Shown here one piece after another: positions 1-8,916 of a stretch of 64,000 nucleotides of DNA (position 1 is the first letter of the stretch; each line of letters opens with the position of its first letter). Origin of the DNA: Formosa sp. L2A11 (GTDB lineage Bacteria > Bacteroidota > Bacteroidia > Flavobacteriales > Flavobacteriaceae); assembly GCF_009796865.1 (NCBI RefSeq), contig NZ_CP047028.1, positions 1,860,001 through 1,924,000 of the forward strand, read 5' to 3'. The notes under the pieces are model-generated. The model searched no databases. It was not told the origin of the DNA and saw only the letters and a program-made list of their open reading frames with translations. Both the position numbers and the translations under genes were made by a program.

Positions 1-204
1 TTGCTTTGCTACCGAAACAACAAAACGTAAATTAGCTTTTGTTAACTTTTCTAAAGCAATTTGATCTCCTGCTTTAATACGTTGTGCTAACTCTACTTCT
101 TCGTCTGCGGTAATTAAGTCAACTTTTCCAATCTCTTGAAGATATTTATCTAGCGAAGCTGTTTCTCTGTTAGTAACCTGCTTCGTAATTTTAAGTTGTC
201 TCAT
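1..204 (-). CDS. rpoD: Primary sigma factor RpoD, N-terminal fragment
   Basis: This is the first 68 codons of a gene that runs off the left edge of the window. It begins at the ATG complementary to 202-204 with [11 protein letters not shown] short segment then reads [16 protein letters not shown], which matches the region 1.2 motif of group 1 sigma factors. The residues [13 protein letters not shown] and [15 protein letters not shown] match the start of region 2. As is usual in Bacteroidota, the long acidic region 1.1 of the E. coli protein is missing. The protein would direct RNA polymerase to housekeeping promoters. It lies downstream of rpsO and pnp, and a terminator separates it from pnp. 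Confidence 0.9.
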   Translation of the reverse strand, partial: MRQLKITKQVTNRETASLDKYLQEIGKVDLITADEEVELAQRIKAGDQIALEKLTKANLRFVVSVAKQ

Positions 205-395
205 GAAAACTTTTTCTGTAAATAATTAAGTGAATACTCCTTTGTATGTAGTTATACGTAAACGTTGTTGTAAATGTTACAATTAAATTAATTTTTTTAA
301 AAAAAATAAAACGTGTAATAAAATGGGGTTCTTATTTTAATTTACAAATTTGTTAATCAGGTCATTAATGTTTTTTTGTAAATGTATGATTTTTT

Positions 396-437
396 AAAAA
401 GATAAAGCCAATCTTGAACATTCAAGATTGGCTTTAT
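396..437 (-). terminator. Rho-independent terminator after pnp
   Basis: Perfect 17-bp inverted repeat: arm 402-418 (reading AAAGCCAATCTTGAA) pairs with 421-437. On the minus strand it is followed by a run of five T. It lies 22 bases beyond the pnp stop. The rest of 205-458 is AT-rich rpoD leader in which I see no gene and no clear promoter box. Confidence 0.8.
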
Positions 438-458
438 TAAGTTTATAAGATTAAATAA

Positions 459-2690
459 TTAATCTCTTTTTTCTCTAGGTTTTCTGTCGTCACGTCTGTT
501 GTCGCGATTTCTATTATCTCTAGGTTTTCTATCATCACGATCACGTGGTGGTCTTGCTACATAACCTTCTGGTTTTGGCAAAATCGCTTTACGAGAAACT
601 TTCTCTTTACGTGTTTTAGGATCTGTTCCGAAATATTTTACATCAAATACGTCTCCCATATTTACAACATCAGAAACATTTTCTGTGCGTTCCCAAGCTA
701 ATTCGCTTACGTGTAATAATACTTCGTTTCCTGGTGCATCCATATATTCAACTACAGCTCCAAAATCCAACATTTTAATAACTTTTACTTCGTAAACGCT
801 ACCAACTTGTGGTTTAAATAATATAGAATCAATTTTAGCTTGTACAGCAGCAATACCTTCATTACCTACACCTAAAATCTCAACAATACCTTCTTCTGTT
901 ACAGGATCTTCGTTTATTACGATAGTAGTTCCTGTTTCTTTTTGCATTTCTTGAATTACTTTTCCTCCTGGTCCAATTAAAGCACCAATAAATTCGTTAG
1001 GAACTCTTCTAGAAATCATTTTTGGAGAGTGAGGTTTAACATCTTCATTAGGTCCAGAAATAGTATCTGTTAAAATACCTAAGATATGTAAACGACCATC
1101 ACGAGCTTGTTTTAAAGCATTAACAAGAATTTCGTAAGATAATCCTTTTACTTTAATATCCATTTGGCAAGCTGTAATCCCATCTGCAGTACCGGTTACT
1201 TTAAAGTCCATATCTCCTAAGTGATCTTCATCACCTAAAATATCAGATAATACAGCGTATTTACCAGATTCTACATCTGTAATTAAACCCATTGCTATAC
1301 CTGAAACTGGTTTCTTTAATTGTACACCTGCATCCATTAATGCCATTGTTCCAGCACAAACAGTTGCCATAGAAGACGATCCGTTAGATTCTAGAATTTC
1401 AGACACTACACGTACTGTATAAGGACAGTCTGTAGGAATCATGTTTTTTAAAGCACGTTGTGCTAAGTTTCCGTGTCCTACTTCACGACGAGACGTTCCT
1501 CTTAAAGGACGCGCTTCACCAGTAGAAAAAGGAGGGAAGTTATAATGTAAATAGAAACGCTCTTCACCTTCATAAGATGGCATATCTATTTGGTTTGCTT
1601 CTCTAGATGTTCCTAAAGTAACTGTAGCTAATGCTTGAGTTTCTCCACGAGTAAAAATAGAAGATCCGTGTGTAGATGGTAAGTAATCTACCTCACACCA
1701 GATTGGTCTAATTTGGTCAGTCTTACGACCATCTAAACGTAAGCCTTCATTTAGAGTTAAATCTCTAATTGCAGTTTTTTCAGCTTTATAAAAATATTTA
1801 GAAACTAAGTCTCCAAAATCTTCTAATTCTTCTTCAGTGAAAGATGCTTTTACTTCTGCTTTAATTTCATCAAAAGCAGCACTTCTTTCATGTTTTGCAG
1901 ATGCTTTTTTAGCAACAGCATACACTTTATCGTAAGTTAATTCTTTAACTCTTTTTTCTACAGCTTCATCTTCTCTTTCTGCATCGTACTCACGTGTTTC
2001 TTTCTTGCCGAAAGCTTCTGCTAATTTTACTTGAGCAGCACATTGTACTTTTATAGCTTCATGGGCAAATTTAATTGCTTCAGCCATTTCTTCTTCAGAA
2101 ATTTCTAACATTTCACCTTCAACCATCATTACAGAATCAGCAGATGCTCCAATCATCATATCGATGTCAGATTCTTCTAATTGTGCTCTTGTTGGGTTGA
2201 TAATGAATTCACCATTAATACGACCAACTCTAGCTTCAGAGATTGGTGTTTCAAAAGGGACATCAGATAATTGAATTGCTGCAGAAGCGGCTAAACCAGC
2301 CATAGCATCTGGCATAACATTAGGGTCATGAGACATTAACTGAATCATAACTTGAGTTTCTGCGTGATAATCTTTAGGGAATAATGGACGTAAAACACGG
2401 TCTACAAGACGCATTGTTAATACTTCTCCGTCACTTGGTCTAGCTTCTCTTTTAAAGAAACCTCCTGGGTAACGACCTGCTGCTGCAAATTTTTCTCTGT
2501 AATCTACCGTTAATGGTAAAAAGTCTACATCACTTTGTTTGTAATTTGAAACTAATGTACATAATAACATACATTTTCCAGATTTTACAACTACCGATCC
2601 ATGAGCTTGTTTCGCTAATTTTCCGGTTTCGATAGAGATTTCTCTTCCATCACCAAGGTCTATGACCTCTTTAAAAACTTTTGGAATCAT
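459..2690 (-). CDS. pnp: Polyribonucleotide nucleotidyltransferase (PNPase)
   Basis: PNPase degrades RNA from the 3' end using phosphate and releases nucleoside diphosphates. The 743-residue product has the full family layout: a first RNase PH-like domain ([18 protein letters not shown]), an alpha-helical linker, a second catalytic RNase PH domain with [20 protein letters not shown] and TDISGPNED-like active-site segments, a KH domain ([16 protein letters not shown] near residue 570) and an S1 domain ([20 protein letters not shown]). It ends in an Arg/Asp-rich low-complexity tail of about 30 residues, probably an extra RNA-binding extension. It lies just downstream of rpsO, the same order as in E. 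coli, and rpoD follows. No -7 box is visible in the 147-base gap, so readthrough from rpsO is likely. Confidence 0.97.
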   Translation of the reverse strand: MIPKVFKEVIDLGDGREISIETGKLAKQAHGSVVVKSGKCMLLCTLVSNYKQSDVDFLPLTVDYREKFAAAGRYPGGFFKREARPSDGEVLTMRLVDRVLRPLFPKDYHAETQVMIQLMSHDPNVMPDAMAGLAASAAIQLSDVPFETPISEARVGRINGEFIINPTRAQLEESDIDMMIGASADSVMMVEGEMLEISEEEMAEAIKFAHEAIKVQCAAQVKLAEAFGKKETREYDAEREDEAVEKRVKELTYDKVYAVAKKASAKHERSAAFDEIKAEVKASFTEEELEDFGDLVSKYFYKAEKTAIRDLTLNEGLRLDGRKTDQIRPIWCEVDYLPSTHGSSIFTRGETQALATVTLGTSREANQIDMPSYEGEERFYLHYNFPPFSTGEARPLRGTSRREVGHGNLAQRALKNMIPTDCPYTVRVVSEILESNGSSSMATVCAGTMALMDAGVQLKKPVSGIAMGLITDVESGKYAVLSDILGDEDHLGDMDFKVTGTADGITACQMDIKVKGLSYEILVNALKQARDGRLHILGILTDTISGPNEDVKPHSPKMISRRVPNEFIGALIGPGGKVIQEMQKETGTTIVINEDPVTEEGIVEILGVGNEGIAAVQAKIDSILFKPQVGSVYEVKVIKMLDFGAVVEYMDAPGNEVLLHVSELAWERTENVSDVVNMGDVFDVKYFGTDPKTRKEKVSRKAILPKPEGYVARPPRDRDDRKPRDNRNRDNRRDDRKPREKRD

Positions 2691-2802
2691 AATTTTTTTT
2701 ATTCTAATTAAACAATGGTCGTTGTGTTGTAGTTGTTGTGTGTGTGGGTGACCAATGAAAAACTAAGTAATAGCTTTTTATCTTATCTCTTACAAGAAGT
2801 AT

Positions 2803-2831
2803 AAATTAAAAAAAAGAGGCATAAAGCCTCT
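2803..2831 (-). terminator. Terminator or attenuator between rpsO and pnp
   Basis: Hairpin AGAGGC-ataaa-GCCTCT (2815-2831), followed on the minus strand by a run of eight T. It sits immediately after the rpsO stop. Since pnp has no visible promoter of its own, it may be only partly efficient. Confidence 0.7.
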
Positions 2832-2837
2832 CTTTTA

Positions 2838-3107
2838 TTATTTTCTTAATCCTAATTCTTTAACAATAGCACGATATCTTAAGACATCTTTCTTAGTTAA
2901 ATAATCTAGTAAGCTTCTTCTTTTACCTACTAACATTACTAAAGAACGCTCTGTATTATAATCTTTACGATTATTTTTTAAGTGTTCTGTTAAGTGATTA
3001 ATTCTTTGTGTAAATAAAGCAATTTGTCCTTCTGCAGAACCGGTATCGTTTTTCCCTTTACCGTGTTTAGCAAACATTTCTTGCTTTTCTTCTTTTGATA
3101 AATACAT
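2838..3107 (-). CDS. rpsO: 30S ribosomal protein S15
   Basis: S15 is a primary 16S rRNA-binding protein of the small subunit platform. The 89-residue product starting MYLSKEEKQEMFAKHG has the usual length and the family signatures DTGSAEGQIALFT, RINHLTEHLK, and SLVMLVGKRRSLLDYL. The reading frame stays open for 11 further codons upstream, but that extension (MYITIIYNNIR) is unlike any S15, so I place the start at the internal ATG. A -7 box and a small hairpin lie upstream, and pnp follows. Confidence 0.96.
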   Translation of the reverse strand: MYLSKEEKQEMFAKHGKGKNDTGSAEGQIALFTQRINHLTEHLKNNRKDYNTERSLVMLVGKRRSLLDYLTKKDVLRYRAIVKELGLRK

Positions 3108-3139
3108 TCTAATATTATTGTAAATGATTGTTATGTACA

Positions 3140-3169
3140 CGAAAGCCTATCTTTCGAGCTGCAAATATA
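3140..3169 (-). promoter_or_regulatory. rpsO promoter -7 box and leader hairpin
   Basis: On the minus strand TATATTTG (3162-3169) matches the Bacteroidota -7 consensus TAnnTTTG. It is followed by the hairpin CGAAAG-ATAGG-CTTTCG (3140-3156), which would lie at the very 5' end of the transcript. No -33 TTG is correctly spaced. Confidence 0.45.
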
Positions 3170-3253
3170 GCAATATTATATCATTTAAAAATTTATTAGT
3201 TGTCTTTTATATAGGTGATTAAAAAAGAGATAATATTCTTCCTTTTTTAATAC

Positions 3254-4111
3254 TTATGCTCTTAAAGGTGTGTTTGTAATTAAATCAAGATATAAGTTCA
3301 CTTTGTTTTTTAAATCTTTACGGTGTGTAATGAAGTCTAAAAAGCCGTGTTCTAATAAAAACTCTGCTGTTTGAAAGCCTTCAGGAAGTTCTTTTCCTGT
3401 AGTATCTCTTACAATTCTTGGACCAGCAAAACCAATTAAGGCTCCTGGTTCGCTAATGTTAATGTCTCCTAACATGGCAAAAGAAGCAGTTGTTCCTCCG
3501 GTTGTTGGGTCTGTACATAACGAGATATAAGGAATACTAGCATCTGCTAATTGTGCTAATTTTACTGAAGTTTTGGCCATTTGCATTAAAGATAATGCAG
3601 CCTCCATCATTCTAGCTCCGCCTGATTTAGAAATAACCATTAAAGGAATTTTATTTTTTAGAGAGTAATTTGCTGCACGAGCAATTTTTTCTCCTACTAC
3701 GCTTCCCATAGAACCTCCAATAAAACTGAAGTCCATACAAGCAATAACAATATCTTTTCCTTTAGATTTTCCTACTGCAGTTCTTACAGCATCTTTAAGA
3801 TGTGTTTTGTCTTGTGCAGCTTTTAAACGGTCTGGATATCTTTTAGTGTCTACAAATTTTAGGGGATCTTTAGACGTTAGATCTGCATCTAATTCTTTAA
3901 AAGTATTATCGTCAAAAAGTATTTCGAAGTATTCTTTACTTCCAATTCTAACATGGTATCCATCTTCTGGACTTACATAGAAGTTTTGTTCTAATTCTTC
4001 TGTATCTACTATTTTACCTGTTGGAGATTTATACCATAGTCCTTTCGGGGTATCTTTCTTCTCGTCGGTAGTTGTTGTAATTCCTTTTGTTTTTCTCTTA
4101 AACCAAGACAT
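3254..4111 (-). CDS. accD: Acetyl-CoA carboxylase carboxyltransferase subunit beta
   Basis: This is the beta subunit of the carboxyltransferase half of acetyl-CoA carboxylase; it transfers the carboxyl group from biotin to acetyl-CoA to make malonyl-CoA for fatty-acid synthesis. The 285-residue length fits the family. The crotonase-fold core is intact: [54 protein letters not shown] and [11 protein letters not shown]. The N-terminal zinc ribbon of the E. coli enzyme is recognisable by its flanking residues ([16 protein letters not shown]), but all four cysteine positions are replaced (Ser, Gly, Ser and Asp near residues 29, 32, 47 and 50). It therefore cannot bind zinc in the canonical way. 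The alpha subunit gene is not in this window. The aldolase gene lies upstream on the same strand. Confidence 0.95.
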   Translation of the reverse strand: MSWFKRKTKGITTTTDEKKDTPKGLWYKSPTGKIVDTEELEQNFYVSPEDGYHVRIGSKEYFEILFDDNTFKELDADLTSKDPLKFVDTKRYPDRLKAAQDKTHLKDAVRTAVGKSKGKDIVIACMDFSFIGGSMGSVVGEKIARAANYSLKNKIPLMVISKSGGARMMEAALSLMQMAKTSVKLAQLADASIPYISLCTDPTTGGTTASFAMLGDINISEPGALIGFAGPRIVRDTTGKELPEGFQTAEFLLEHGFLDFITHRKDLKNKVNLYLDLITNTPLRA

Positions 4112-4180
4112 ATTGATTCTTATTTTTTATATTCTGAAATGTTAAATATATTTCGGAATAGTTCCTTTTTAGCATTAAAC

Positions 4181-4217
4181 AAACAGACATAAAAAATATA
4201 CTTTTTTATGTCTGTTT
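4181..4217 (-). terminator. Terminator after fbaA (candidate)
   Basis: Perfect 16-bp inverted repeat AAACAGACATAAAAAA (4181-4196) and its complement (4202-4217) around a 5-base loop. It lies between the aldolase stop and accD. A/T-rich pairs at the loop end and a weak T tail make it less typical than the others in the window. Confidence 0.5.
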
Positions 4218-4347
4218 GAATTAATTTAATGTAAATATAATAGAAATGTAAATACAAGAATGTTAAATACATTTCTATTCCATTAGATTATATTATTGCC
4301 AAAATTAAAATTTTGTTTTTAATATAAGCATAACGCCTCGGTTTTTT

Positions 4348-5415
4348 TTATAATGTGTTTACATTATTTAAATCTTCAAAAGCCTTTTTTAATCTAGTTA
4401 CAAAAGTTTTTTCTCCTTCTCTTAACCAATTTCTTGGGTCGTAATATTTTTTGTTTGGAGCATCACTTCCTTCAGGATTACCAATTTGAGACTCTAAATA
4501 TGCTTCGTTTTTCTTCATGTAATCACGAATACCAGTCATAAATGCATATTGCATATCTGTATCAATATTCATTTTAATAACACCGTAAGTAATAGCTTCT
4601 TTAATTTCTTCTACAGTAGATCCAGAACCACCATGGAAAACAAAGTCTATATGGTTGTGAGGTAAATTGTGTTTTTTAGATAAGAAATCTTGAGAGTTTC
4701 TTAATATTTTTGGAGTTAATTTTACGTTTCCTGGTTTGTAAACACCGTGTACATTTCCAAAAGCAGCAGCAATTGTAAATTGATCACTAATTTTACTTAA
4801 TTCTTCATAAGCATAAGCAACTTCTTCTGGTTGTGTATATAATTTAGAATCGTCTACATCAGAGTTGTCTACACCATCTTCTTCACCACCTGTAATACCT
4901 AATTCAATTTCTAAAGTCATACCCATTTTGCTCATACGCTTTAGGTAAGTTTTACAAATTTCCATATTTTCTTCGATTGGTTCTTCAGAAAGATCAATCA
5001 TGTGAGAACTAAATAGTGGTTTTCCTGTTTCTGCAAAATGTTTTTCACTTGCATCTAATAAACCGTCTATCCAAGGTAATAATTTTTTAGCACAATGGTC
5101 TGTATGTAATATTACAGGAACACCGTAAGCTAGAGATAATTCGTGTACATGTTTTGCTCCAGCGACACCACCTACTATGGCTGCTTTTTGGTTTTCGTTA
5201 CTTAATCCTTTACCTGCATTAAATACAGCACCACCGTTAGAGAACTGAATAATTACTGGTGCATTTAAAGATGCCGCAGTTTCTAGAACTCCATTAATAG
5301 TATCAGATCCAATTACATTTACAGCTGGAAGAGCAAATCCTTTTTCTTTGGCAAGTTTAAAAATTTCTTGTACTTCTTTTCCGGTAGCAACTCCCGGTTT
5401 AATATTGTGTCCCAT
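4348..5415 (-). CDS. fbaA: Class II fructose-bisphosphate aldolase
   Basis: The enzyme cleaves fructose 1,6-bisphosphate to two triose phosphates, or runs in reverse in gluconeogenesis, using a divalent metal. The 355-residue product has the class II (FbaA-type) motifs: PAVNVIGSDTINGVLE near the N-terminus, the metal-binding VILHTDHCAKK, the acidic EIELGITGGEEDGVDN, the second metal-ligand region NVHGVYKPG, and the phosphate-binding FVFHGGSGST. The C-terminus WLREGEKTFVTRLKKAFEDL is also typical. A promoter with an operator-like palindrome lies upstream. Other central carbon genes here (gap, gpmI) lie elsewhere, so this is not a glycolytic operon. Confidence 0.96.
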   Translation of the reverse strand: MGHNIKPGVATGKEVQEIFKLAKEKGFALPAVNVIGSDTINGVLETAASLNAPVIIQFSNGGAVFNAGKGLSNENQKAAIVGGVAGAKHVHELSLAYGVPVILHTDHCAKKLLPWIDGLLDASEKHFAETGKPLFSSHMIDLSEEPIEENMEICKTYLKRMSKMGMTLEIELGITGGEEDGVDNSDVDDSKLYTQPEEVAYAYEELSKISDQFTIAAAFGNVHGVYKPGNVKLTPKILRNSQDFLSKKHNLPHNHIDFVFHGGSGSTVEEIKEAITYGVIKMNIDTDMQYAFMTGIRDYMKKNEAYLESQIGNPEGSDAPNKKYYDPRNWLREGEKTFVTRLKKAFEDLNNVNTL

Positions 5416-5451
5416 AATATTTTATTTATTATTGTGAATGTTGATTATTAC

Positions 5452-5475
5452 CAAAAGTAATACTTTTAAAGTATT
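5452..5475 (-). promoter_or_regulatory. fbaA -7 box with adjoining palindrome
   Basis: On the minus strand TACTTTTG (5452-5459) fits TAnnTTTG. Directly upstream of it, sharing one base, is a perfect palindrome AATACTTT-A-AAAGTATT (5459-5475). This is the spacer position where a dimeric regulator could bind. Confidence 0.4.
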
Positions 5476-5549
5476 TTTTTAGTGTTTTAGGTGCTTTACT
5501 GATGCAAAAATCAGCGAAAACGATATAAATCTTGAAGTCCGGAAATATG

Positions 5550-8099
5550 TTAGAACGGATAGTTGATCCCTACATTATAAACAGCATTTCCAAAATTGTA
5601 ATCTTTAAACCAACGATTACCATCGGAGTAGGAAGGGTCGTACGTTTTTAAACCAATATCGAATCTAAAGACTAAGAAACTAAAATCGTAACGGAGTCCG
5701 AATCCAGATCCTATTGCTGTATCTTTAAGAGAACTTAAGTCGTTAAATGTAGAAGCTTCGTCATCTATATTATCAAAAACATTCCATATGTTTCCTATGT
5801 CTACAAATACGGCACCATACAAATCTTCGAATAGATTAAAACGATGTTCTATATTTAAAGCAAGTTTAAGGTTGGCTTCATTAAAATCGTCGTTACTCTG
5901 AGAGCTTCCAGGTCCTAAATCGTAAGCTGTCCATGCTCTGTTATCGTTTGCTCCTCCGGCAAAGAAACTCTTAGAAAACGGAATGTTTTCTGAGTTGCCA
6001 TAAGGAATTGCTATTCCGAAAAAGGCACGAATAGCAAGTATGTTTCTGTGTCTTAAATCCCAGTGTTTTGTAAAGTCTAGTTCTGTTTTTAAGTACTGAG
6101 AATATGCTACATTAAATAACTCGTAATGGTCGTCTTCATTTTTAGTACTGTTAAACAACTTAGAGCCTAAGGCCATAAGGTTTCCAGCAGATTCTAGTTT
6201 AAATCTAAAAATATAAAAATCTTCATCTGTAACAGATTTACGATTGTCTTTTACAAAAGAATAAGCTGTAGATACAATAAGGTTGTTTTCTGTTAATCGT
6301 TCTTTTCGCTCTTCAATATTGTTAATTGTTTGAATATCGTCGTCTGAAATATCGTTTGGCGGATTGTCGCTTAAAGCTTCTGTAATAAACTCATCTGTGC
6401 CATCAGGAATAGATAAATCTTCATCACTAGAAATGTATCCAATATCTTGAGCAATGTCATTTAAACTGTTGTATGACGTGCTATAAACATTAAAATAATT
6501 ATCTGGATTTAAATTATTAACATATTGGGCATTAAATAAATCTACCGCTTGTGTTTTTCCACGTTCTGGTTTCCAATTATAATTTAAGTTCCCCGTTAAG
6601 GAACGTTTATCTAATCCTACATTTTTTTGGCTCGCAATAGAAATTCCGATTTTTGTAGTCGGAGACATGTATTTAGGGATTAAACTATCTGTTTTAAAAG
6701 GAAAAAACACTCTTGGTATGGTTAACTTTAAATCTGCACCAATTTCGTTGATATCAAAAAAGGCATCTTTATCATCGCTAGAATCATCTGAAGCTCCAAT
6801 AGATGCAAATCCTGATAATTCTAAAGTTTCTGCACCTCTAAAAATGTTTCTGGCAAATAAACTTGGGTTAACAGAAAAACCTATTATTTGAATATTACTT
6901 GTAGATACATCTGTTGCAAAACCTAAATTAAATTTCTTTAATGGCGTTAAATGTATATTTGCTGTAAGTGTAGAGTCTGGATTTTCTACATATTTAATGT
7001 CAGGGTATTTAAAGGTTTTTAACTCGCTAATATGATTATATGTACGTGTGCGGTCTAAATCGCTATAAATTCTTCCCGGACTAATAAAAAGAGCATCGGT
7101 TAATGCTTTTGGTCTATAGGCTAATTTTCTGTTACTATATAAATGGTATTTGTTATAGGTTACAGAATCTATAATAGTAGCCTTTCTGTTTTCAACAGTA
7201 GAGTTTGTGAAAATATTTACATCTTTAATTTTATAGACTTTAAAAGGTTCTCTGCGTGAAGAATCCTGATTTCTTATCTCTAAATCTTTGATTTGTACTT
7301 CTACATTTACTTTCTTGTTAGTTCCTACAGTATCTACTTGAAAGATAACATAATCTTGACTAAATTGATAGACGCCATTGTTTCTTAGGTCTGTTGTAAT
7401 TCTATCGCGTTCTGCTTCAAAATTATCTGTAGTATAACGATCTCCTGTTTTTATTTTAGATCTGTTTTTAGTGCGATTGTAAATAGAATCGACCATAGGA
7501 GAAGCAATTTTTGAAGAAATACTATCTATTTTAAAAGCTTTTCCTAAATTAACATGATATTTAATCTCTGTTTTGTTTTTGGGTTTATTAACGGTGTCGT
7601 AACTGGCAGAGACATTAAACCAACCATTGTTAGTGTAGTAGTCTTCTAAGCGTTTAAGCGATTTTATTGCTCGTGGTTCGTTAACAATTGTTGGGGCTTC
7701 TCCTGTTGTTTTTAGCCACGAATTAAATCCTTTTCTATAACCTATATATTGAAAAAGCTGTTTTTTAGATAGAAACTGTTCTAGGTTTTTTTTGTGTTTT
7801 TCAGATTTGTTTAAATGTGCATCTATTATAGAATCTATATTTGGTCTAGCAAGATTGTAAATGTATAAACGCACAGGAAGACCAAGCATTGTTTTATTGG
7901 GGTCTTGATATAGTAAATTATCTATTTGTTCGGAAGTGTTTCGAACACTATCTACATAAATCGTGTTTTTCACTAAAAGACGTTCGTTTTCTCCAACTCC
8001 CTTTATAGAATTACAAGCCGTAATTAAACCTGTTATTAAAATAAATAACACTATTTTTGATAACCTTTGTCTCAAGTATATTCTAGGAATTAAAAACAT
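5550..8099 (-). CDS. TamL-like BamA-family outer-membrane lipoprotein
   Basis: This is a member of the Omp85/BamA superfamily of the kind called TamL in Bacteroidota, where it is thought to work with TamB in moving proteins or lipids to the outer membrane. The 849-residue product starts with a lipoprotein signal whose lipobox ends LITAC (Cys29). The N-terminal half carries POTRA-like repeats, for example LKRLEDYYTNNGWFNVSASYD and TDNFEAERDRITTDLRNNGVYQF. The C-terminal half is a beta-barrel domain with RAWTAYDLGPGSS and SGFGLRYDFSFLVFRFDIGLK. It ends in Phe, as barrel proteins do. The divergent rRNA methyltransferase starts 82 bases away. TamB is not in the window. Confidence 0.85.
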   Translation of the reverse strand: MFLIPRIYLRQRLSKIVLFILITGLITACNSIKGVGENERLLVKNTIYVDSVRNTSEQIDNLLYQDPNKTMLGLPVRLYIYNLARPNIDSIIDAHLNKSEKHKKNLEQFLSKKQLFQYIGYRKGFNSWLKTTGEAPTIVNEPRAIKSLKRLEDYYTNNGWFNVSASYDTVNKPKNKTEIKYHVNLGKAFKIDSISSKIASPMVDSIYNRTKNRSKIKTGDRYTTDNFEAERDRITTDLRNNGVYQFSQDYVIFQVDTVGTNKKVNVEVQIKDLEIRNQDSSRREPFKVYKIKDVNIFTNSTVENRKATIIDSVTYNKYHLYSNRKLAYRPKALTDALFISPGRIYSDLDRTRTYNHISELKTFKYPDIKYVENPDSTLTANIHLTPLKKFNLGFATDVSTSNIQIIGFSVNPSLFARNIFRGAETLELSGFASIGASDDSSDDKDAFFDINEIGADLKLTIPRVFFPFKTDSLIPKYMSPTTKIGISIASQKNVGLDKRSLTGNLNYNWKPERGKTQAVDLFNAQYVNNLNPDNYFNVYSTSYNSLNDIAQDIGYISSDEDLSIPDGTDEFITEALSDNPPNDISDDDIQTINNIEERKERLTENNLIVSTAYSFVKDNRKSVTDEDFYIFRFKLESAGNLMALGSKLFNSTKNEDDHYELFNVAYSQYLKTELDFTKHWDLRHRNILAIRAFFGIAIPYGNSENIPFSKSFFAGGANDNRAWTAYDLGPGSSQSNDDFNEANLKLALNIEHRFNLFEDLYGAVFVDIGNIWNVFDNIDDEASTFNDLSSLKDTAIGSGFGLRYDFSFLVFRFDIGLKTYDPSYSDGNRWFKDYNFGNAVYNVGINYPF

Positions 8100-8114
8100 T
8101 TAAAAGACTTGTTT

Positions 8115-8122
8115 TATGTTTG
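8115..8122 (+). promoter_or_regulatory. Candidate -7 box for the SpoU methyltransferase gene
   Basis: TATGTTTG matches TAnnTTTG exactly, 59 bases before the ATG at 8182. No -33 TTG is seen at the right distance. Confidence 0.35.
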
Positions 8123-8163
8123 CAATCGTTATGGAAGTAAACGTAATAAGTCGATTATAAAAT

Positions 8164-8191
8164 CAAAAATACATTATTTGAATGTTATCAA
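8164..8191 (-). promoter_or_regulatory. Full promoter for the TamL-like gene
   Basis: On the minus strand TTG (8189-8191, inside a T-rich TTTTTTG), a 17-base spacer and TATTTTTG (8164-8171) match the Bacteroidota -33/-7 promoter. The -33 box lies inside the third and fourth codons of the divergent gene. Confidence 0.6.
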
Positions 8192-8916
8192 AAAATCAAA
8201 TAAAATTAATTAACAAATTAAAACTTAAAAAGCATAGAATAGAGTCGAATTTGTTTGTTGCTGAGGGGATTAAGACAATTAAAGAATTGTTGCAATCCGA
8301 CTTAAAACTTCAGCATATTTACACTACCGAGCTTTTTAATATTGAAACAGATTTAGAAACACTTATTTCTGAAGCAGATTTAAAACGTATTAGTTGTTTA
8401 ACAACACCAAATAAAGCTCTTGCCGTTTTCGAGATGCCAGATTCTAAGCCTATAGATCTGTCTCAACTTTGTGTGGCTTTAGACGATGTTCGTGATCCTG
8501 GAAATTTAGGAACTATAATTCGTTTATGCGATTGGTTTGGTATTCGAGATTTGGTTTGTAATGTAGGAACAGTAGATTGTTTTAATCCTAAAGTGGTTCA
8601 GGCAACTATGGGGTCTATTACTCGCGTTAATATTAATTACTTAAACTTAGAATCGTTTTTAAACGATGTAAGCGTTCCCGTTTTTGGAGCCTTCATGGAA
8701 GGTGAAAATGTATACACACACAAACACCTTTTAGATTCTGGAATTCTGGTTATGGGCAATGAAGCCAATGGTGTTTCTAAGGCTGTAGAATCTTTAATTA
8801 CCGAAAAAATAGCAATACCAAGATTTGGAGCTCTAAAAGCAACAGAAAGTTTAAATGTTGCAACGGCAACCTCTATTTTATTAAGCGAGTTTAAACGTCG
8901 TACTATTGAAAAGTAA
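8182..8916 (+). CDS. SpoU/TrmH-family RNA 2'-O-methyltransferase
   Basis: The product belongs to the SPOUT class of knotted methyltransferases that methylate ribose 2'-OH in rRNA or tRNA. Its 244 residues include the N-terminal substrate-binding domain (NKLKLKKHRIESNLFVAEG) and the three SpoU motifs: ALDDVRDPGNLGTIIRLCDWFGI, LVMGNEANGVSKAV and LNVATATSILL. The closest well-known relatives are RlmB and TsnR-like enzymes; I cannot name the target base. The gene is divergent from the TamL-like gene. Its last 14 bases overlap the end of the convergent PorT-like gene. Confidence 0.9.
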   Translation: MLSKNQIKLINKLKLKKHRIESNLFVAEGIKTIKELLQSDLKLQHIYTTELFNIETDLETLISEADLKRISCLTTPNKALAVFEMPDSKPIDLSQLCVALDDVRDPGNLGTIIRLCDWFGIRDLVCNVGTVDCFNPKVVQATMGSITRVNINYLNLESFLNDVSVPVFGAFMEGENVYTHKHLLDSGILVMGNEANGVSKAVESLITEKIAIPRFGALKATESLNVATATSILLSEFKRRTIEK

